From an uncultured bacterium (lineage in GTDB: Bacteria > Cyanobacteriota > Vampirovibrionia > Gastranaerophilales > Gastranaerophilaceae), in contig CACWTN010000001.1 in NCBI GenBank assembly GCA_902763805.1, positions 294,790 through 358,789 on the forward strand: 64,000 nucleotides of DNA, read 5' to 3'. Shown in pieces: positions 40,883 through 50,701 of this stretch; the first letter of the stretch is position 1, and the number at the start of each line of letters is the position of its first letter. A model generated the notes under the pieces. It made no database searches. It had not been told where the DNA came from and saw only the letters and a program-made list of their open reading frames with translations. The translations under genes and the position numbers were made by a program.

Positions 40883-41653
40883 TCAGTAATTTCCGATAAT
40901 ATATTTTACACTTATAAGGTAGTAATCTCTTTTGGCTTTTTTGTCTGTTTTAATAGAAATATTTGTAACTTTCCACCTGGTATTTTTGTTGATTAAGACT
41001 TCTTTTTCTTTCTTTTTGCCTAAATCTTCAATTAATACAGCCTGCATATTTTTTGGCGTGTTTACTTCAAACCTGAATTTTGTTGGTTTGGCACAATTTA
41101 TATCATAAGAAGTCGACATAAACCCCTTTTCTGTGTATGTTGCGCCTATAAGCTTGTCTTTAAGCATCTTTAAATTTTCTTCATTAACTGGTTTTGTGAC
41201 ATAATCGTTAATCTTTTTATCCGCAAAAATGAGCTTGATACCTTTATCGTCAACTCCACGGTACAAAATTATGTTCTTCGGTACTTTTGTTTTTGAAATA
41301 GGAACGCTCAATTGGTTTGCATAATAATCAAGTCTGTATTTTAAAGGTTTTGTTATTTCTTTTTTGGGTATGTATTTATCAAGATTTCCTCTGAGGTTGC
41401 AGTTTATTAAGAGGTATGTGTCTTCCCCTCTTACTGCGCCAAATACGTATTTTTTGATAACTGATTTTTCTTCATCAGACAGATTTTTTGCCTGTTCTTT
41501 CATTTTGGTTATTACAATAGGGTTATGGCTGATATCTTTGTATTTTTTTATCATTGAAATTTGAGAAACGTGAGCTCCTGCGCTTGTGTTTTCTGCCGTA
41601 AAAGCAGGTGAGCACAGCAATATTGCACACAAAAACAGAATAATCTTTTTCAT
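40883..41653 (-). CDS. Exported ADP-ribosyltransferase-like protein (R-S-E class)
   Basis: 256 residues with a signal peptide (1-20). The three hallmarks of arginine-type ADP-ribosyltransferase exoenzymes are present in the right order and spacing: Arg132 in ILYRGVDD, Ser180-Thr181-Ser182 in EKGFMSTSYD and the E-x-E pair Glu216/Glu218 in KKEKEVLINKNTRWKV, followed by the last strand. The N-terminal helical part (30-100) matches the position of the helical lead-in of VIP2/iota-like enzymes. GGGAGAAG ribosome site fixes the start. Exported, so the target is extracellular, periplasmic or in another cell. No immunity gene or secretion system is adjacent. Confidence 0.75.
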   Translation of the reverse strand: MKKIILFLCAILLCSPAFTAENTSAGAHVSQISMIKKYKDISHNPIVITKMKEQAKNLSDEEKSVIKKYVFGAVRGEDTYLLINCNLRGNLDKYIPKKEITKPLKYRLDYYANQLSVPISKTKVPKNIILYRGVDDKGIKLIFADKKINDYVTKPVNEENLKMLKDKLIGATYTEKGFMSTSYDINCAKPTKFRFEVNTPKNMQAVLIEDLGKKKEKEVLINKNTRWKVTNISIKTDKKAKRDYYLISVKYIIGNY

Positions 41654-41767
41654 ACTTATAACTTCTCCCAATGCTTAAATTATACCATAATACTTTTAAA
41701 TAAAAGGCTTAATAATTTGTTTATGATAGAATTTAATTATTAAAAACGAAATATTAAGGAGAAGTCA

Positions 41768-42991
41768 ATGAACATATTTGAAGAGTTACAGGCAAGAGGT
41801 TTAATCGCACAGGTTACTGATGATAAAGAGATTAGAGAGTTAATCAATAACGGCGGTGCAAGATTTTATATCGGATTTGACCCGACGGCTGATTCTCTCC
41901 ATGTCGGACATTTTATGGCGCTCTGTCTTATGAAAAGACTTCAGATGGCAGGAAATAAGCCTGTTGTCTTAATCGGAGGCGGAACCGGATATATTGGTGA
42001 TCCGTCAGGCAGAAGCGACATGCGTTCTATGCTTACTCCCGAAACTATTCAGCATAACTGTAACTGCTTTAAAAAACAGATGGAAAGATTTATTGAGTTT
42101 GGCGAAGACAAAGCTATTATGGTAAATAACGCTGATTGGCTTTTGGGACTTAATTATATTGAACTTTTAAGAGAAGTAGGTGCTTGTTTTTCTGTTAACA
42201 ATATGCTCCGTGCTGAATGTTACAAACAAAGAATGGAAAAAGGTCTGAGCTTTTTAGAGTTTAACTATATGATTATGCAGGCTTATGATTTCTACTATTT
42301 GCATCAAAAATACGGCTGTAATATGCAATTCGGCGGTGATGACCAGTGGAGTAATATGCTTGCAGGAACCGAACTTATCAGAAAGAAAACCGGTGAAGAT
42401 GCTTACGCAATGACAATTACGTTATTGCTGAACTCCGAAGGTAAGAAAATGGGCAAAACCGCTAAAGGTGCAGTTTGGTTAGACCCTGAAAAAACTTCTC
42501 CGTTTGAGTTCTATCAATACTGGAGAAATGTCGGTGACGCTGACGTTATGAAGTGTATCAAGATGCTTACATTCTTACCGATGGAAAAAATCAGGGAAAT
42601 GGAAAGCTGGGATGACAGTAGGATAAACGAAAAGAAAGAAATTCTTGCTCACGAACTTACTGAACTTGTACACGGAAAAGAAGAAGCTGACAAGGCTCAA
42701 CAGTCTGCACGTGATATTTTCGGCGGCTCCGGAAATTCTGAAAATATGCCGACTGCGGAAATAAGCGCTGAAGATTTGTTTGAAGATAAAATCAGCATAG
42801 TAAAACTGGTTGTAAAATGCGGTTTTGCACCGTCAAACAGCGAAGCAAAAAGACTTATTCAGCAAAACGGCATAACCGTTAATGACGAGGGTGTAAGCGC
42901 TTTAGATAAAACGTATACTTCTGCTGAACTCAAACAAGGCTTAATTGTCCGCAAAGGTAAAAAACACTTTAAGAAAGCTGTTCTTGCATAA
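41768..42991 (+). CDS. tyrS: Tyrosyl-tRNA synthetase
   Basis: 407 residues. Class I signatures: DSLHVGHFMAL (HxGH form of HIGH, about residues 42-52) and GKKMGKTAKGAVWLD (KMGKT form of KMSKS). YMIMQAYDFYYL and FGGDDQWSNMLAG bind tyrosine, and the C-terminal S4 RNA-binding domain (about 345-400) ends with KGKKHF. AAGGAG ribosome site. Confidence 0.96.
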   Translation: MNIFEELQARGLIAQVTDDKEIRELINNGGARFYIGFDPTADSLHVGHFMALCLMKRLQMAGNKPVVLIGGGTGYIGDPSGRSDMRSMLTPETIQHNCNCFKKQMERFIEFGEDKAIMVNNADWLLGLNYIELLREVGACFSVNNMLRAECYKQRMEKGLSFLEFNYMIMQAYDFYYLHQKYGCNMQFGGDDQWSNMLAGTELIRKKTGEDAYAMTITLLLNSEGKKMGKTAKGAVWLDPEKTSPFEFYQYWRNVGDADVMKCIKMLTFLPMEKIREMESWDDSRINEKKEILAHELTELVHGKEEADKAQQSARDIFGGSGNSENMPTAEISAEDLFEDKISIVKLVVKCGFAPSNSEAKRLIQQNGITVNDEGVSALDKTYTSAELKQGLIVRKGKKHFKKAVLA

Positions 42992-42998
42992 ATAAAAT

Positions 42999-44072
42999 TT
43001 ATTGTTTTGTCAAAAACTCCGCAACAGGTTTTTCAACACAGTGATATGTAATAATTCCGGCAATAATACTTGTAATAAACACTGCCGGTATGTTGTATTC
43101 CGGATAAAACAAAACAAGGTTCGGACAATATTTATAAATATAAAAAATCCAGACATGTACGACCAAAAAATGTGTTACAAATATTGAATACGTGTATTTT
43201 CCGAGAAATTTAGAAAAATTATTGTCCAAAATTTTTGAAATATATCCCTTTTTTAATATAAAAAGTATAAATAATACAGCAAAAGTCAAAACTATCAGTA
43301 ACGGATTTTCATAATCAATATTTTTATACAAAATATTCATAAAAACAAAAAACAGCAGACAACCTTCTGCGTATGTATATATAAGCTTTGTGGACAATGT
43401 TTCCTGTTTGTCTTTTATTTGTTTAAACAAATCTTCGTATAACTGATAAATTATGTATCCGAAAGACATTCCGGCAAGCCCTCTCATTATGCCGTAATTA
43501 AAGATATAATATGTTTCCACCGGCTCTTTGTCTATACCGAAATTATAATAAAATGAATAACCGAAGAAACAAATGCACACCATTAATAAATTAAACCATT
43601 TTTTGTCCATAATTTTATATAAATAAAATAACAAACAGGATACCCAAAATAAAACGGATATAAACCAAATATTCTCTGATGATGTATATTCATTGGTAAT
43701 ACCTACGTTTTGAAGCATAAATAATGCCCAAAAGTTATTCATATTGATTATAATCTTATGATTAAACACCGACCAGGTAAGCGAGCATAAAGCTGTTATA
43801 AAAACAGCCGCAGGGAGCAATCTAATCAACTTTTTTTTCATGAACGAATATACATTTTTTGAAAAATCAGTTGTAAAAAACAGAAAGAATCCGCTTATGA
43901 TAAAGAAGCAATCAACAGGAATAAATCCAAACATGTTTTCAATGATATTATCATATATGCTGATATGAGAAAATTCAGGTTTATACAGAATATAATTATG
44001 TATATGCCTCAGAATAATTCCTATACATAACAGAAATCTAAGAAAATCAACATTTTTAAAATATGCTCTCAT
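42999..44072 (-). CDS. Membrane acyltransferase, OafA/acyltransferase 3 family
   Basis: 357 residues, about ten membrane helices. The N-terminus FKNVDFLRFLLCIGIILRHI has the family R-x10-H-like catalytic arrangement (FLRF ... RHIH) and FIPVDCFFIISGFFLFF follows as the second hallmark (VDxFFxISGF). The C-terminal SIFVTHFLVVHV and HCVEKP are also typical. It would O-acetylate or acylate surface glycans. Convergent with tyrS (7 bp between stops), with TATAAT about 24 nt of leader upstream and a poor ribosome site. Confidence 0.88.
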   Translation of the reverse strand: MRAYFKNVDFLRFLLCIGIILRHIHNYILYKPEFSHISIYDNIIENMFGFIPVDCFFIISGFFLFFTTDFSKNVYSFMKKKLIRLLPAAVFITALCSLTWSVFNHKIIINMNNFWALFMLQNVGITNEYTSSENIWFISVLFWVSCLLFYLYKIMDKKWFNLLMVCICFFGYSFYYNFGIDKEPVETYYIFNYGIMRGLAGMSFGYIIYQLYEDLFKQIKDKQETLSTKLIYTYAEGCLLFFVFMNILYKNIDYENPLLIVLTFAVLFILFILKKGYISKILDNNFSKFLGKYTYSIFVTHFLVVHVWIFYIYKYCPNLVLFYPEYNIPAVFITSIIAGIITYHCVEKPVAEFLTKQ

Positions 44073-44179
44073 GCGTCTTTGTATTTAAATTCCTATCTTC
44101 CGATTATACAATAAAACAATACGGCAGGTAAAGAACAGAAAATATTTACTGCATCCCTTATATTTACCTCTTTTTTTGA

Positions 44180-44185
44180 TATAAT
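44180..44185 (+). promoter_or_regulatory. Extended -10 box, leaderless promoter of lepA
   Basis: TGATATAAT then seven bases and ATG at 44193. The ATG is fixed by homology (LepA starts [14 protein letters not shown]), so the absence of a leader is secure. Confidence 0.6.
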
Positions 44186-44192
44186 TAATCTT

Positions 44193-45992
44193 ATGAACAG
44201 AGAAAATGTAAGAAACTTTTGCATAATTGCCCATATTGACCACGGCAAATCGACGCTTGCAGACAGGCTTCTTGAAGCAACGGGTACGATTGCGGAGCGT
44301 GATATGCAGGACCAGTTGCTTGATACAATGGATATTGAGCGTGAACGCGGGATTACAATTAAGCTTAACGCAGCAAGAATGAACTATAAAGCTAAAAACG
44401 GCAAGGATTATATATTTAACCTTATTGATACTCCGGGGCACGTTGATTTTTCTTATGAAGTTTCACGTTCTCTTGCAGCATGTGAAGGAGCTTTGCTTAT
44501 CGTAGACGCAACACAGGGGGTTGAGGCGCAGACTTTAGCCAATGTATATATGGCAATAGAACAAAATTTGGAAATAATTCCTGTTATTAATAAAATTGAC
44601 CTTCCGTCTGCCGATGTTGAAAGAGTTAAGCAGGAAATAGAAGAAATATTGGGTATCGATTGTTCAATGGCAATACCTGTCAGCGCAAAAACAGGCGAAG
44701 GTATTGATAAAGTCCTTGAATCAATAGTAGAGTTTGTTCCGCCTCCTGTTGACAATACTGAAAAACCGCTAAGAGCGCTTGTTTTTGACAGTGCATACGA
44801 CCCATATCTGGGAACGCTCTGTTTCTTTAAGATTATGGACGGTCAAATGAAACTGGGCGATAAAGTTAAATTTATGGCATCAGGTAAAGAGTATGACATT
44901 GTTGAAATTGGTTACTTAACACCAAACAGAGTTCAGGTTGAAGAACTTGTATGCGGTGATGTAGGATATTTTGCAGGTTCAATAAAAGAAATTACACGTT
45001 TTGTGGGTGATACGGTTACACACGTTGAAAATCCTGCAAACGAACCTCTTCCGGGATATAAAGAAGCACTCCCGATGGTATTTTCAGGTATGTACCCTGT
45101 TGATAACGAGGATTATCACGAGCTTAAAGAATCATTAGAGAAGCTCAAACTTTCTGACAGCTCAATAACATTTGAACCTGAAACATCATCAGCATTGGGA
45201 TTTGGGTTCAGATGCGGTTTTCTGGGTATGCTCCACATGGAAATTGCACAGGAAAGATTAGAGCGGGAATATAATTTATCTATCGTTACTACAGCTCCGT
45301 CAGTTATTTACCGTGTACACAAAACAAACGGAGAAGTGGTTGAAATCGATAACCCTGCTAACCTTCCGGCACCGCAGTATCGTGATTATATAGAAGAACC
45401 GTACGTTAAAGTTTCAATAATTGCACCAAATGAATACGTCGGAACGCTTATGGATTTGGCACAGTCCAAACGCGGAATTTTTATCAACATGAACTACCTC
45501 GATAAAGTCCGTGTTGACCTGATTTATCACATACCGTTAAGCGAAGTAATAACAGATTTTTATGACCAGTTAAAATCACGTACAAAAGGGTACGCAAGTA
45601 TGGATTATGAGTTTGCAGAGTACAAACGCTCAAAACTTGTTAAACTTGACGTTATGCTTGCAGGTGAAGTAGTAGACGCACTCTCGGTAATCTGTCACGA
45701 AGACAATGCGTTTTACATTGGTCAGAAATTAACCGAAAAGCTTAAAACAATTATTCCGCGCCAGATGTTTGAAGTGCCTATTCAGGCGGCAATAGGCGGA
45801 AGGGTTATAGCCCGTACAAATATTAAAGCACTCAGAAAAAGTGTACTTGATAAATGCTACGGCGGTGATATTACACGTAAACGAAAACTCCTTGAAAAAC
45901 AAAAACGAGGTAAAAAACGTATGAAAGCGATAGGACGTGTTGAAGTGCCGCAGGAAGCTTTCATGGCAGTTCTTAGTCTTGAAGAAGAATAA
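44193..45992 (+). CDS. lepA: Elongation factor 4
   Basis: 599 residues, the normal length. GTPase motifs AHIDHGKST (G1), ERERGITIK (G2), DTPGHVDF (G3), NKIDLPSAD (G4) and SAKTG (G5), then EF-G-like domains II, III and V and the LepA-specific C-terminal domain ending [19 protein letters not shown] and [10 protein letters not shown]. It back-translocates or remodels stalled ribosomes. The gene has a -10 box only 7 nt before the start codon. Confidence 0.97.
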   Translation: MNRENVRNFCIIAHIDHGKSTLADRLLEATGTIAERDMQDQLLDTMDIERERGITIKLNAARMNYKAKNGKDYIFNLIDTPGHVDFSYEVSRSLAACEGALLIVDATQGVEAQTLANVYMAIEQNLEIIPVINKIDLPSADVERVKQEIEEILGIDCSMAIPVSAKTGEGIDKVLESIVEFVPPPVDNTEKPLRALVFDSAYDPYLGTLCFFKIMDGQMKLGDKVKFMASGKEYDIVEIGYLTPNRVQVEELVCGDVGYFAGSIKEITRFVGDTVTHVENPANEPLPGYKEALPMVFSGMYPVDNEDYHELKESLEKLKLSDSSITFEPETSSALGFGFRCGFLGMLHMEIAQERLEREYNLSIVTTAPSVIYRVHKTNGEVVEIDNPANLPAPQYRDYIEEPYVKVSIIAPNEYVGTLMDLAQSKRGIFINMNYLDKVRVDLIYHIPLSEVITDFYDQLKSRTKGYASMDYEFAEYKRSKLVKLDVMLAGEVVDALSVICHEDNAFYIGQKLTEKLKTIIPRQMFEVPIQAAIGGRVIARTNIKALRKSVLDKCYGGDITRKRKLLEKQKRGKKRMKAIGRVEVPQEAFMAVLSLEEE

Positions 45993-46060
45993 AATAGGTA
46001 AGTAAAAATATTCTTCTTTTCTATAGAAAGGAAGAACACCTTTTCTATTTATATTTATCC

Positions 46061-46798
46061 CTAACCTTCTTCTAATAAAGTTTTTTCGCCATAAGCCGTT
46101 AAACGGTATTCTGATGCTCCGACAACGCCTGTCAGGTCAGGCAGACATTCAAGATATTCACGGTTGATTGCTTCCTGAATAACGCTGTGGTCAAGAATAA
46201 TTGCAATATTCTGCATAAGTTTGGCGTTAATTTGTTTAAGAGTAAATCTTGGTTTTTGTTCATACTGAGTAAAGTAGTACGCAGTCATGAGCAGATAATC
46301 AATTTTTCTGTCAATTTTACGTCCGCTGATGTAGTTAAGAAATGCATTATCTTTCTTGATAGACGGGTTTGGTTTGAATGACAATTCTGTTTGCGGAGTT
46401 TGCATAGATTTATCAAGAATTGTATCAAACACATTCTGTACATTTTCGTTTTCAGTGTTAATCGTTGGTTTGGGTTCTTGCTGAGCCGGAAGCGGACTTT
46501 CCGAAACGGGTTTGGAATAAAGCGCATCAATTGTTTTTTGCGTTTCTTCTTTTGCCGGTGGTTCAGGTTTAGATGCGTGTTTAAGCTGTTCTTCTATTCT
46601 TTTTTCTGTTAGTTCACGTTCGGAAACAGAAGTTTGCTGCACCTGATGAACGCCGGCTTCCTGTCCTTTGTTTTTTTGAACGTATGCAGAAACCTTGCGA
46701 ACCCACTTTTCAAATTCATCAACAATCATATCCCTATCGGTTGTTGTAAGTGAAAGTTGGTATTTCCCTTTAGTGACTTTAAATGAATATGTTGTCAT
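46061..46798 (-). CDS. Unknown three-part protein, paralog of the small upstream protein
   Basis: 245 residues: a compact N-terminal module (1-42, TYSFKVTKGKYQLSLTTTDR then DEFEKWVRKVSAYV), a long Pro/Gln/Glu-rich linker (about 45-155) and a C-terminal module (about 158-245, KIDRKIDYLLMTAYYFTQYE ... YRLTAYGEKTLLEEG) that looks like a winged helix. The N-terminal module is similar to the whole 43-residue protein encoded just upstream. No known family recognised. Confidence 0.7.
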   Translation of the reverse strand: MTTYSFKVTKGKYQLSLTTTDRDMIVDEFEKWVRKVSAYVQKNKGQEAGVHQVQQTSVSERELTEKRIEEQLKHASKPEPPAKEETQKTIDALYSKPVSESPLPAQQEPKPTINTENENVQNVFDTILDKSMQTPQTELSFKPNPSIKKDNAFLNYISGRKIDRKIDYLLMTAYYFTQYEQKPRFTLKQINAKLMQNIAIILDHSVIQEAINREYLECLPDLTGVVGASEYRLTAYGEKTLLEEG

Positions 46799-46809
46799 AA
46801 TTAAAAACC

Positions 46810-46941
46810 TTATCTGTTAGGCGAATCCTGTAAAAGTTCATCTCTCCATTTGTTAAGTTGTTCTTCAACGAATTCCAAGTCATCAGACTTGAGTTCTATT
46901 TCAATATCGCCTTTTTTCATTTTGAATACGTATTCGTGCAT
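46810..46941 (-). CDS. 43-residue protein, paralog of the next protein's N-terminus
   Basis: AAGGAG lies 7 nt before the ATG. The sequence HEYVFKMKKGDIEIELKSDD then EEQLNKWRDELLQ can be aligned end-to-end with residues 2-40 of the downstream 245-residue protein (Y-x-FK-x-x-KG ... L ... KW). The stop is 11 bp before that gene, so they form an operon. Probably a standalone small domain of beta-beta-alpha type. Confidence 0.65.
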   Translation of the reverse strand: MHEYVFKMKKGDIEIELKSDDLEFVEEQLNKWRDELLQDSPNR

Positions 46942-47055
46942 TTTAGCTCCTTAACTTGAGGTACACATCATCCTCAGGGTAAAAATACCCTCACCCATAA
47001 AATAAGTCTAGCTTAAAATTGTTTAAGTTGCAAGTTTATGTAAACATGCACGAAC

Positions 47056-48006
47056 TTATTTTACAAAAATGCCGTCAAGGATTTTGAGAACTTCGTCTAA
47101 ACTGTCAATTGTAACAATTTCACCTCTCATACGGGAAGCACCCTGAAACCCGTTCAGGTAATACGGATAGAATTTACGGCAGAATTTTACGCCGACTTTT
47201 TCGCCGCGAAGTTCAACTTCACGCTTAAGGTGGTCTTTCAGCGTTTCTACTTTTTCTTCTAATGTTGGCGGCGGAATGTATTCACCCTTATTCAGATACT
47301 TTTCTATACGTCCGATTAGTGTGACATCGCCCAAAGCGCCTCTGCCGACGGCAACTCCGTCAGCTTCCGACTGTTCAAGACATTCAACGGCTGTTTCTAT
47401 CGAAACAATATCACCGTTTGCAAAAACAGGGATATCAACGCTGTGTTTAAGTTCCGCAATTTTTTTCCAGTCGGCTTTTCCTCCGTACATTTGGGAGCGT
47501 GTTCTGCCGTGAATTGTTATAAAGTCAGCTCCAGCCTCCTGCATTTTTTCGCCGAACTCAACAAAATTAAGCTCATCAAAGGTGTACCCGAGGCGGAATT
47601 TTACGCTCAGGGGTTTGCTTATATTTGCTTTTACCGTTCTGACGATTTCCTGAGCAAGTTCAGCATTCCTCATCAAAGCACAGCCGTCTGTTCCTTTAAC
47701 GACTTTATTTACGGGGCAGCCCATGTTTATGTCAATCATATCTGCGTATTTTTCAAGGTATTTTGCACAATTTGCTATCATTTGCGGTTTATGTCCGCTG
47801 AGCTGATATGATATGGGTGAATGATTTTCCGCCCGCTCAAGGATATCACCGCCCTTAGTCTGTGTTAAAAACTCTGAGCTTATCATTTCCGTTGTAAGCA
47901 AAGCAGAGGGAGCATTTTCCCTGATAAGAGAACGAAGGACATAATCTGTTATTCCTGCCATTGGGGCAAGTGAAACTCTTGCAGATAACAAATCCCTAAC
48001 CTGCAT
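47056..48006 (-). CDS. dus: tRNA-dihydrouridine synthase (DusB-like)
   Basis: Reduces specific uridines in tRNA with FMN and NADPH. 316 residues: SLAPMAGITDYVLRSLI, DINMGCPVNKVVKGTDGCAL (catalytic Cys in GCP), VKFRLGY, FITIHGRTRSQMYGGKADW, VFANGDI and AVGRGALGD. Overlaps the end of the TPR gene by 11 bp. Confidence 0.94.
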   Translation of the reverse strand: MQVRDLLSARVSLAPMAGITDYVLRSLIRENAPSALLTTEMISSEFLTQTKGGDILERAENHSPISYQLSGHKPQMIANCAKYLEKYADMIDINMGCPVNKVVKGTDGCALMRNAELAQEIVRTVKANISKPLSVKFRLGYTFDELNFVEFGEKMQEAGADFITIHGRTRSQMYGGKADWKKIAELKHSVDIPVFANGDIVSIETAVECLEQSEADGVAVGRGALGDVTLIGRIEKYLNKGEYIPPPTLEEKVETLKDHLKREVELRGEKVGVKFCRKFYPYYLNGFQGASRMRGEIVTIDSLDEVLKILDGIFVK

Positions 48007-50119
48007 AGGGCTCCAGCTCTTTCATTCTGTCACGTGCATATTTTAAATACTCGTCTTCTGTTGTATATTCCGAAATAAATTTTTTGTAATACTTAAACGC
48101 ATCTTTATAGTTTTCAAGTGCATCATAGTCTATTGCAGCCATGTAATTAGCTATCGGAAAATCTTTTGAATTCTTAAGTACGTTTAAGTAATCTGCAATT
48201 GCCTGTTTAGTCTGTTTTTGTTCGTCATATATAAGTGCGCGGTAATAGTACGCATATGCATTAGTTGATTCTTTTTTCAGAACGTCATTAAACTTTGCAA
48301 GAGCGCCCGTAAAGTCCTTTTTGTCATATAATTCAATACCTGAGTTTAGAATTCCGAGCGTTCCGTTTTGTGAAACATAGGTTAACAAGTTTTTTGCAGG
48401 TGATTCCGGGTTAAGAGCGATTGCCTGTTTTAAATAATTTTCCGCATCGTTCCACTTTTGCTGTTCCGAGTACAAGTACCCTATGTAATAAGGTATTTCT
48501 GCATTCTTAGGATTAATTTCAGCAGCTTTTTTATAGTAAACAATGGCATTATCATAATCGTTTAATGCCTGGTATGATGCTGCAATTCCGAGCAGAGTGT
48601 TTTCTGTCTGCGGAGTTATTTCAAGATATTGGTTAATTGCTTTTTTATACTCTTTTGAGTTATAGCTTGCCGTTGCAGCGGAAATACGGGTTGAATTATA
48701 ATCGCTCTGGGTTTCCTTCAGGGTTTTTAAGACAAGATTATTTGTCGGGAATTTTTCTTTTGCAACATTAAGAGTTGTAATTGCGCTGCCATAGTCATCT
48801 TTTGAAGCATAGCAGATACCCAAATTAACGTATGCATCAGCTTTTGACTGGTCTTTTTGCAAATAAGCTCTGTAACCGCGGATTGCTTCATCAAATTTAC
48901 CTTCTTTATGAAGTTTGTATGAGTAATCATAAAGCTCATTGTCTGAACCGTTTTTAGACAAATAATCGATATATTCTACAGGCGACATTGTAGCCTTCAT
49001 AATGTCCGTCGCCGCATTTTTTGCTTCCGTGTTCTGCGGATCAAGGGTCAAAACGGATTTATACAGACTTAAAGCAGTCTGCTTATCTCCCATTTCAGCA
49101 AGCGCGCTTGCTTTATAAAACATTGCCTTTGTGTTTGAAGGTTCAAGTGTTAAAACGGAATCATAGGCTTCTATTGCGCGTCTGTAGTCTTTCTTCTGTT
49201 GGTAAAGAGTTCCGACATTCAGTCTTGTCAGTGTGCTGTTCGGATTTAATCTTTCAGCCTTGCCGTAGTAACTCAGAGCTGATTCGTAATCACCCTGAGC
49301 CTGCTTTATAGCACCGATATTAGCGTTAAGTTCCGCATCGTTTGGTGTTTGTGCAAGTTTTTTAAGATAAATTCTTTCAAGTGCGTAAAGAACTTCCATA
49401 TCACCTTTAGCGTTAGCCAAAGCATCATTGTACTGGGTTACGGCAGTATCATACTGCCCGATTTTATCCAGAGTTCTTGCGTATTTCATTTTTGTTACAC
49501 CGTCATTTGGATTTATGTCCAAAGCGATTTTGTAATAATCGGCAGCACGTTTTTCGTTGCCTAAAAGCTTCATCAGATCACCGATTTGAACGTTTCCAAC
49601 TGATGCATAACGCTCACTTTCTGCAGCTTTTGAAAACTCATAGGAGGCTGCAGAGAAGTTTGCCGAAGCTCTCAGTTCTTCTGCTTTTTTAAATCTTGCA
49701 CCCGGAGTTGTATCAAACCCCATGACTTTAAGGCATTGATTAAGATTGCCATTGGCAGACTGAATCATGCCTATGGAATTTTGAATATCCTGTTCGTTAT
49801 CAGGGTACATTTTCAGATAAAATAATGCGCTTCTGAAATCATTAGCGGCTCTGTCATAGTCTTTTTCTGTATTTGCATAGTAAGCGGCTCTTGCGAGGTA
49901 TGAGTTTATAATGCCTATTCTTGCCGAATTATCAAGGTAATTAATTCTCATAGCTTTGCGGAACTCAACAATTGCCGATGAATACTGATTTTGCATCAAA
50001 AAATTCTGTGCGGAATTATAATGCTCCGCGAATGCTCCTGATGCTGCAAATACGCTCTCTTGTGCGATAACGGCGCTAAACGCCAATAAACAAATTGTCC
50101 TTAAAAAACTTTTCTTCAT
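47996..50119 (-). CDS. Large exported TPR protein
   Basis: 707 residues: signal peptide (1-25, ESVFA), then TPR units covering nearly all of the mature chain, e.g. ALSYYGKAERLNPNSTLTRL, AIEAYDSVLTLEPSNTKAMF, AIVYYKKAAEINPKNAEIPY and AENYLKQAIALNPESPAKNL. No catalytic domain. Probably a periplasmic or outer-membrane scaffold. Followed, with overlap, by dus; the link to tRNA modification is likely only transcriptional. Confidence 0.85.
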   Translation of the reverse strand: MKKSFLRTICLLAFSAVIAQESVFAASGAFAEHYNSAQNFLMQNQYSSAIVEFRKAMRINYLDNSARIGIINSYLARAAYYANTEKDYDRAANDFRSALFYLKMYPDNEQDIQNSIGMIQSANGNLNQCLKVMGFDTTPGARFKKAEELRASANFSAASYEFSKAAESERYASVGNVQIGDLMKLLGNEKRAADYYKIALDINPNDGVTKMKYARTLDKIGQYDTAVTQYNDALANAKGDMEVLYALERIYLKKLAQTPNDAELNANIGAIKQAQGDYESALSYYGKAERLNPNSTLTRLNVGTLYQQKKDYRRAIEAYDSVLTLEPSNTKAMFYKASALAEMGDKQTALSLYKSVLTLDPQNTEAKNAATDIMKATMSPVEYIDYLSKNGSDNELYDYSYKLHKEGKFDEAIRGYRAYLQKDQSKADAYVNLGICYASKDDYGSAITTLNVAKEKFPTNNLVLKTLKETQSDYNSTRISAATASYNSKEYKKAINQYLEITPQTENTLLGIAASYQALNDYDNAIVYYKKAAEINPKNAEIPYYIGYLYSEQQKWNDAENYLKQAIALNPESPAKNLLTYVSQNGTLGILNSGIELYDKKDFTGALAKFNDVLKKESTNAYAYYYRALIYDEQKQTKQAIADYLNVLKNSKDFPIANYMAAIDYDALENYKDAFKYYKKFISEYTTEDEYLKYARDRMKELEPYAG

Positions 50120-50197
50120 AGCAATATATTACTACAGTTTTTTTATAAAGTATATAAGTAAGGAAGTAATTAAAAATTAACTGAGTGTACAATCAAA

Positions 50198-50701
50198 TTA
50201 CATGCATTTTTTTAACGCATCAAAAACTTCCTGCGATATAGTTCCGTTATTAACGTCTTTTTGTATAATACCCAAAGCTTCTTCTTTTGTGCAAGCCTTG
50301 TGGTAGGCTCTTTCTTCGGTCAAAGCGGAATACTTATCAGCGGCAGTCAGTATTTGCAGACTCAAACTGTATTCAAAATCTTTGTTAACACAGGGATATC
50401 CGCTTCCGTCAGGAATCTGATGATGATACTTGATAAGATTTAATACGTCATCGCTTACTCCTTGTTGTTTTAAAAGCTCGTATCCAAACTCTGAATGAAG
50501 CTCCATAATCTTTTTTTCTTCCGGAGTTAAAGCACCTTTTTTGTTCAGAATTTCTTTCGGTATAAGAACTTTGCCGTAATCGTGAAGCATTGCGGCCTGC
50601 TGAAGGTCAGAAATATTAACCTCAGATTTCATTTCCGCAGGCAGAGCAGAGTATATCTTTGCCGCTATTATACGGGTAGATATTAAATGTCCTTTTGTCA
50701 C
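50198..50701 (-). CDS. HD-GYP-type phosphohydrolase domain protein (possibly the 3' half of a split gene)
   Basis: 167 residues, GTG start. Complete HD-GYP core: AAMLHDYGKVLIP (HD), ELHSEFGYELL (His), IKYHHQIPDGSGYP (HH and GYP) and TAADKYSALTEERAYH. Such domains hydrolyse cyclic di-GMP or related nucleotides. The protein begins exactly at the first HD-GYP helix, and its GTG overlaps the TGA of the upstream 93-residue gene (GTGA), with no room for an N-terminal domain. A -1 frame change would fuse both into one protein of about 260 residues. Confidence 0.78.
   Translation of the reverse strand: MTKGHLISTRIIAAKIYSALPAEMKSEVNISDLQQAAMLHDYGKVLIPKEILNKKGALTPEEKKIMELHSEFGYELLKQQGVSDDVLNLIKYHHQIPDGSGYPCVNKDFEYSLSLQILTAADKYSALTEERAYHKACTKEEALGIIQKDVNNGTISQEVFDALKKCM

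Noticed and set aside
46005..46045. Hairpin after lepA (TTCTTC ... GAAGAA) as terminator
   Set aside because: The stem contains a mismatch-prone A/T-rich arm and is not followed by a T-run, so it is not a convincing intrinsic terminator.
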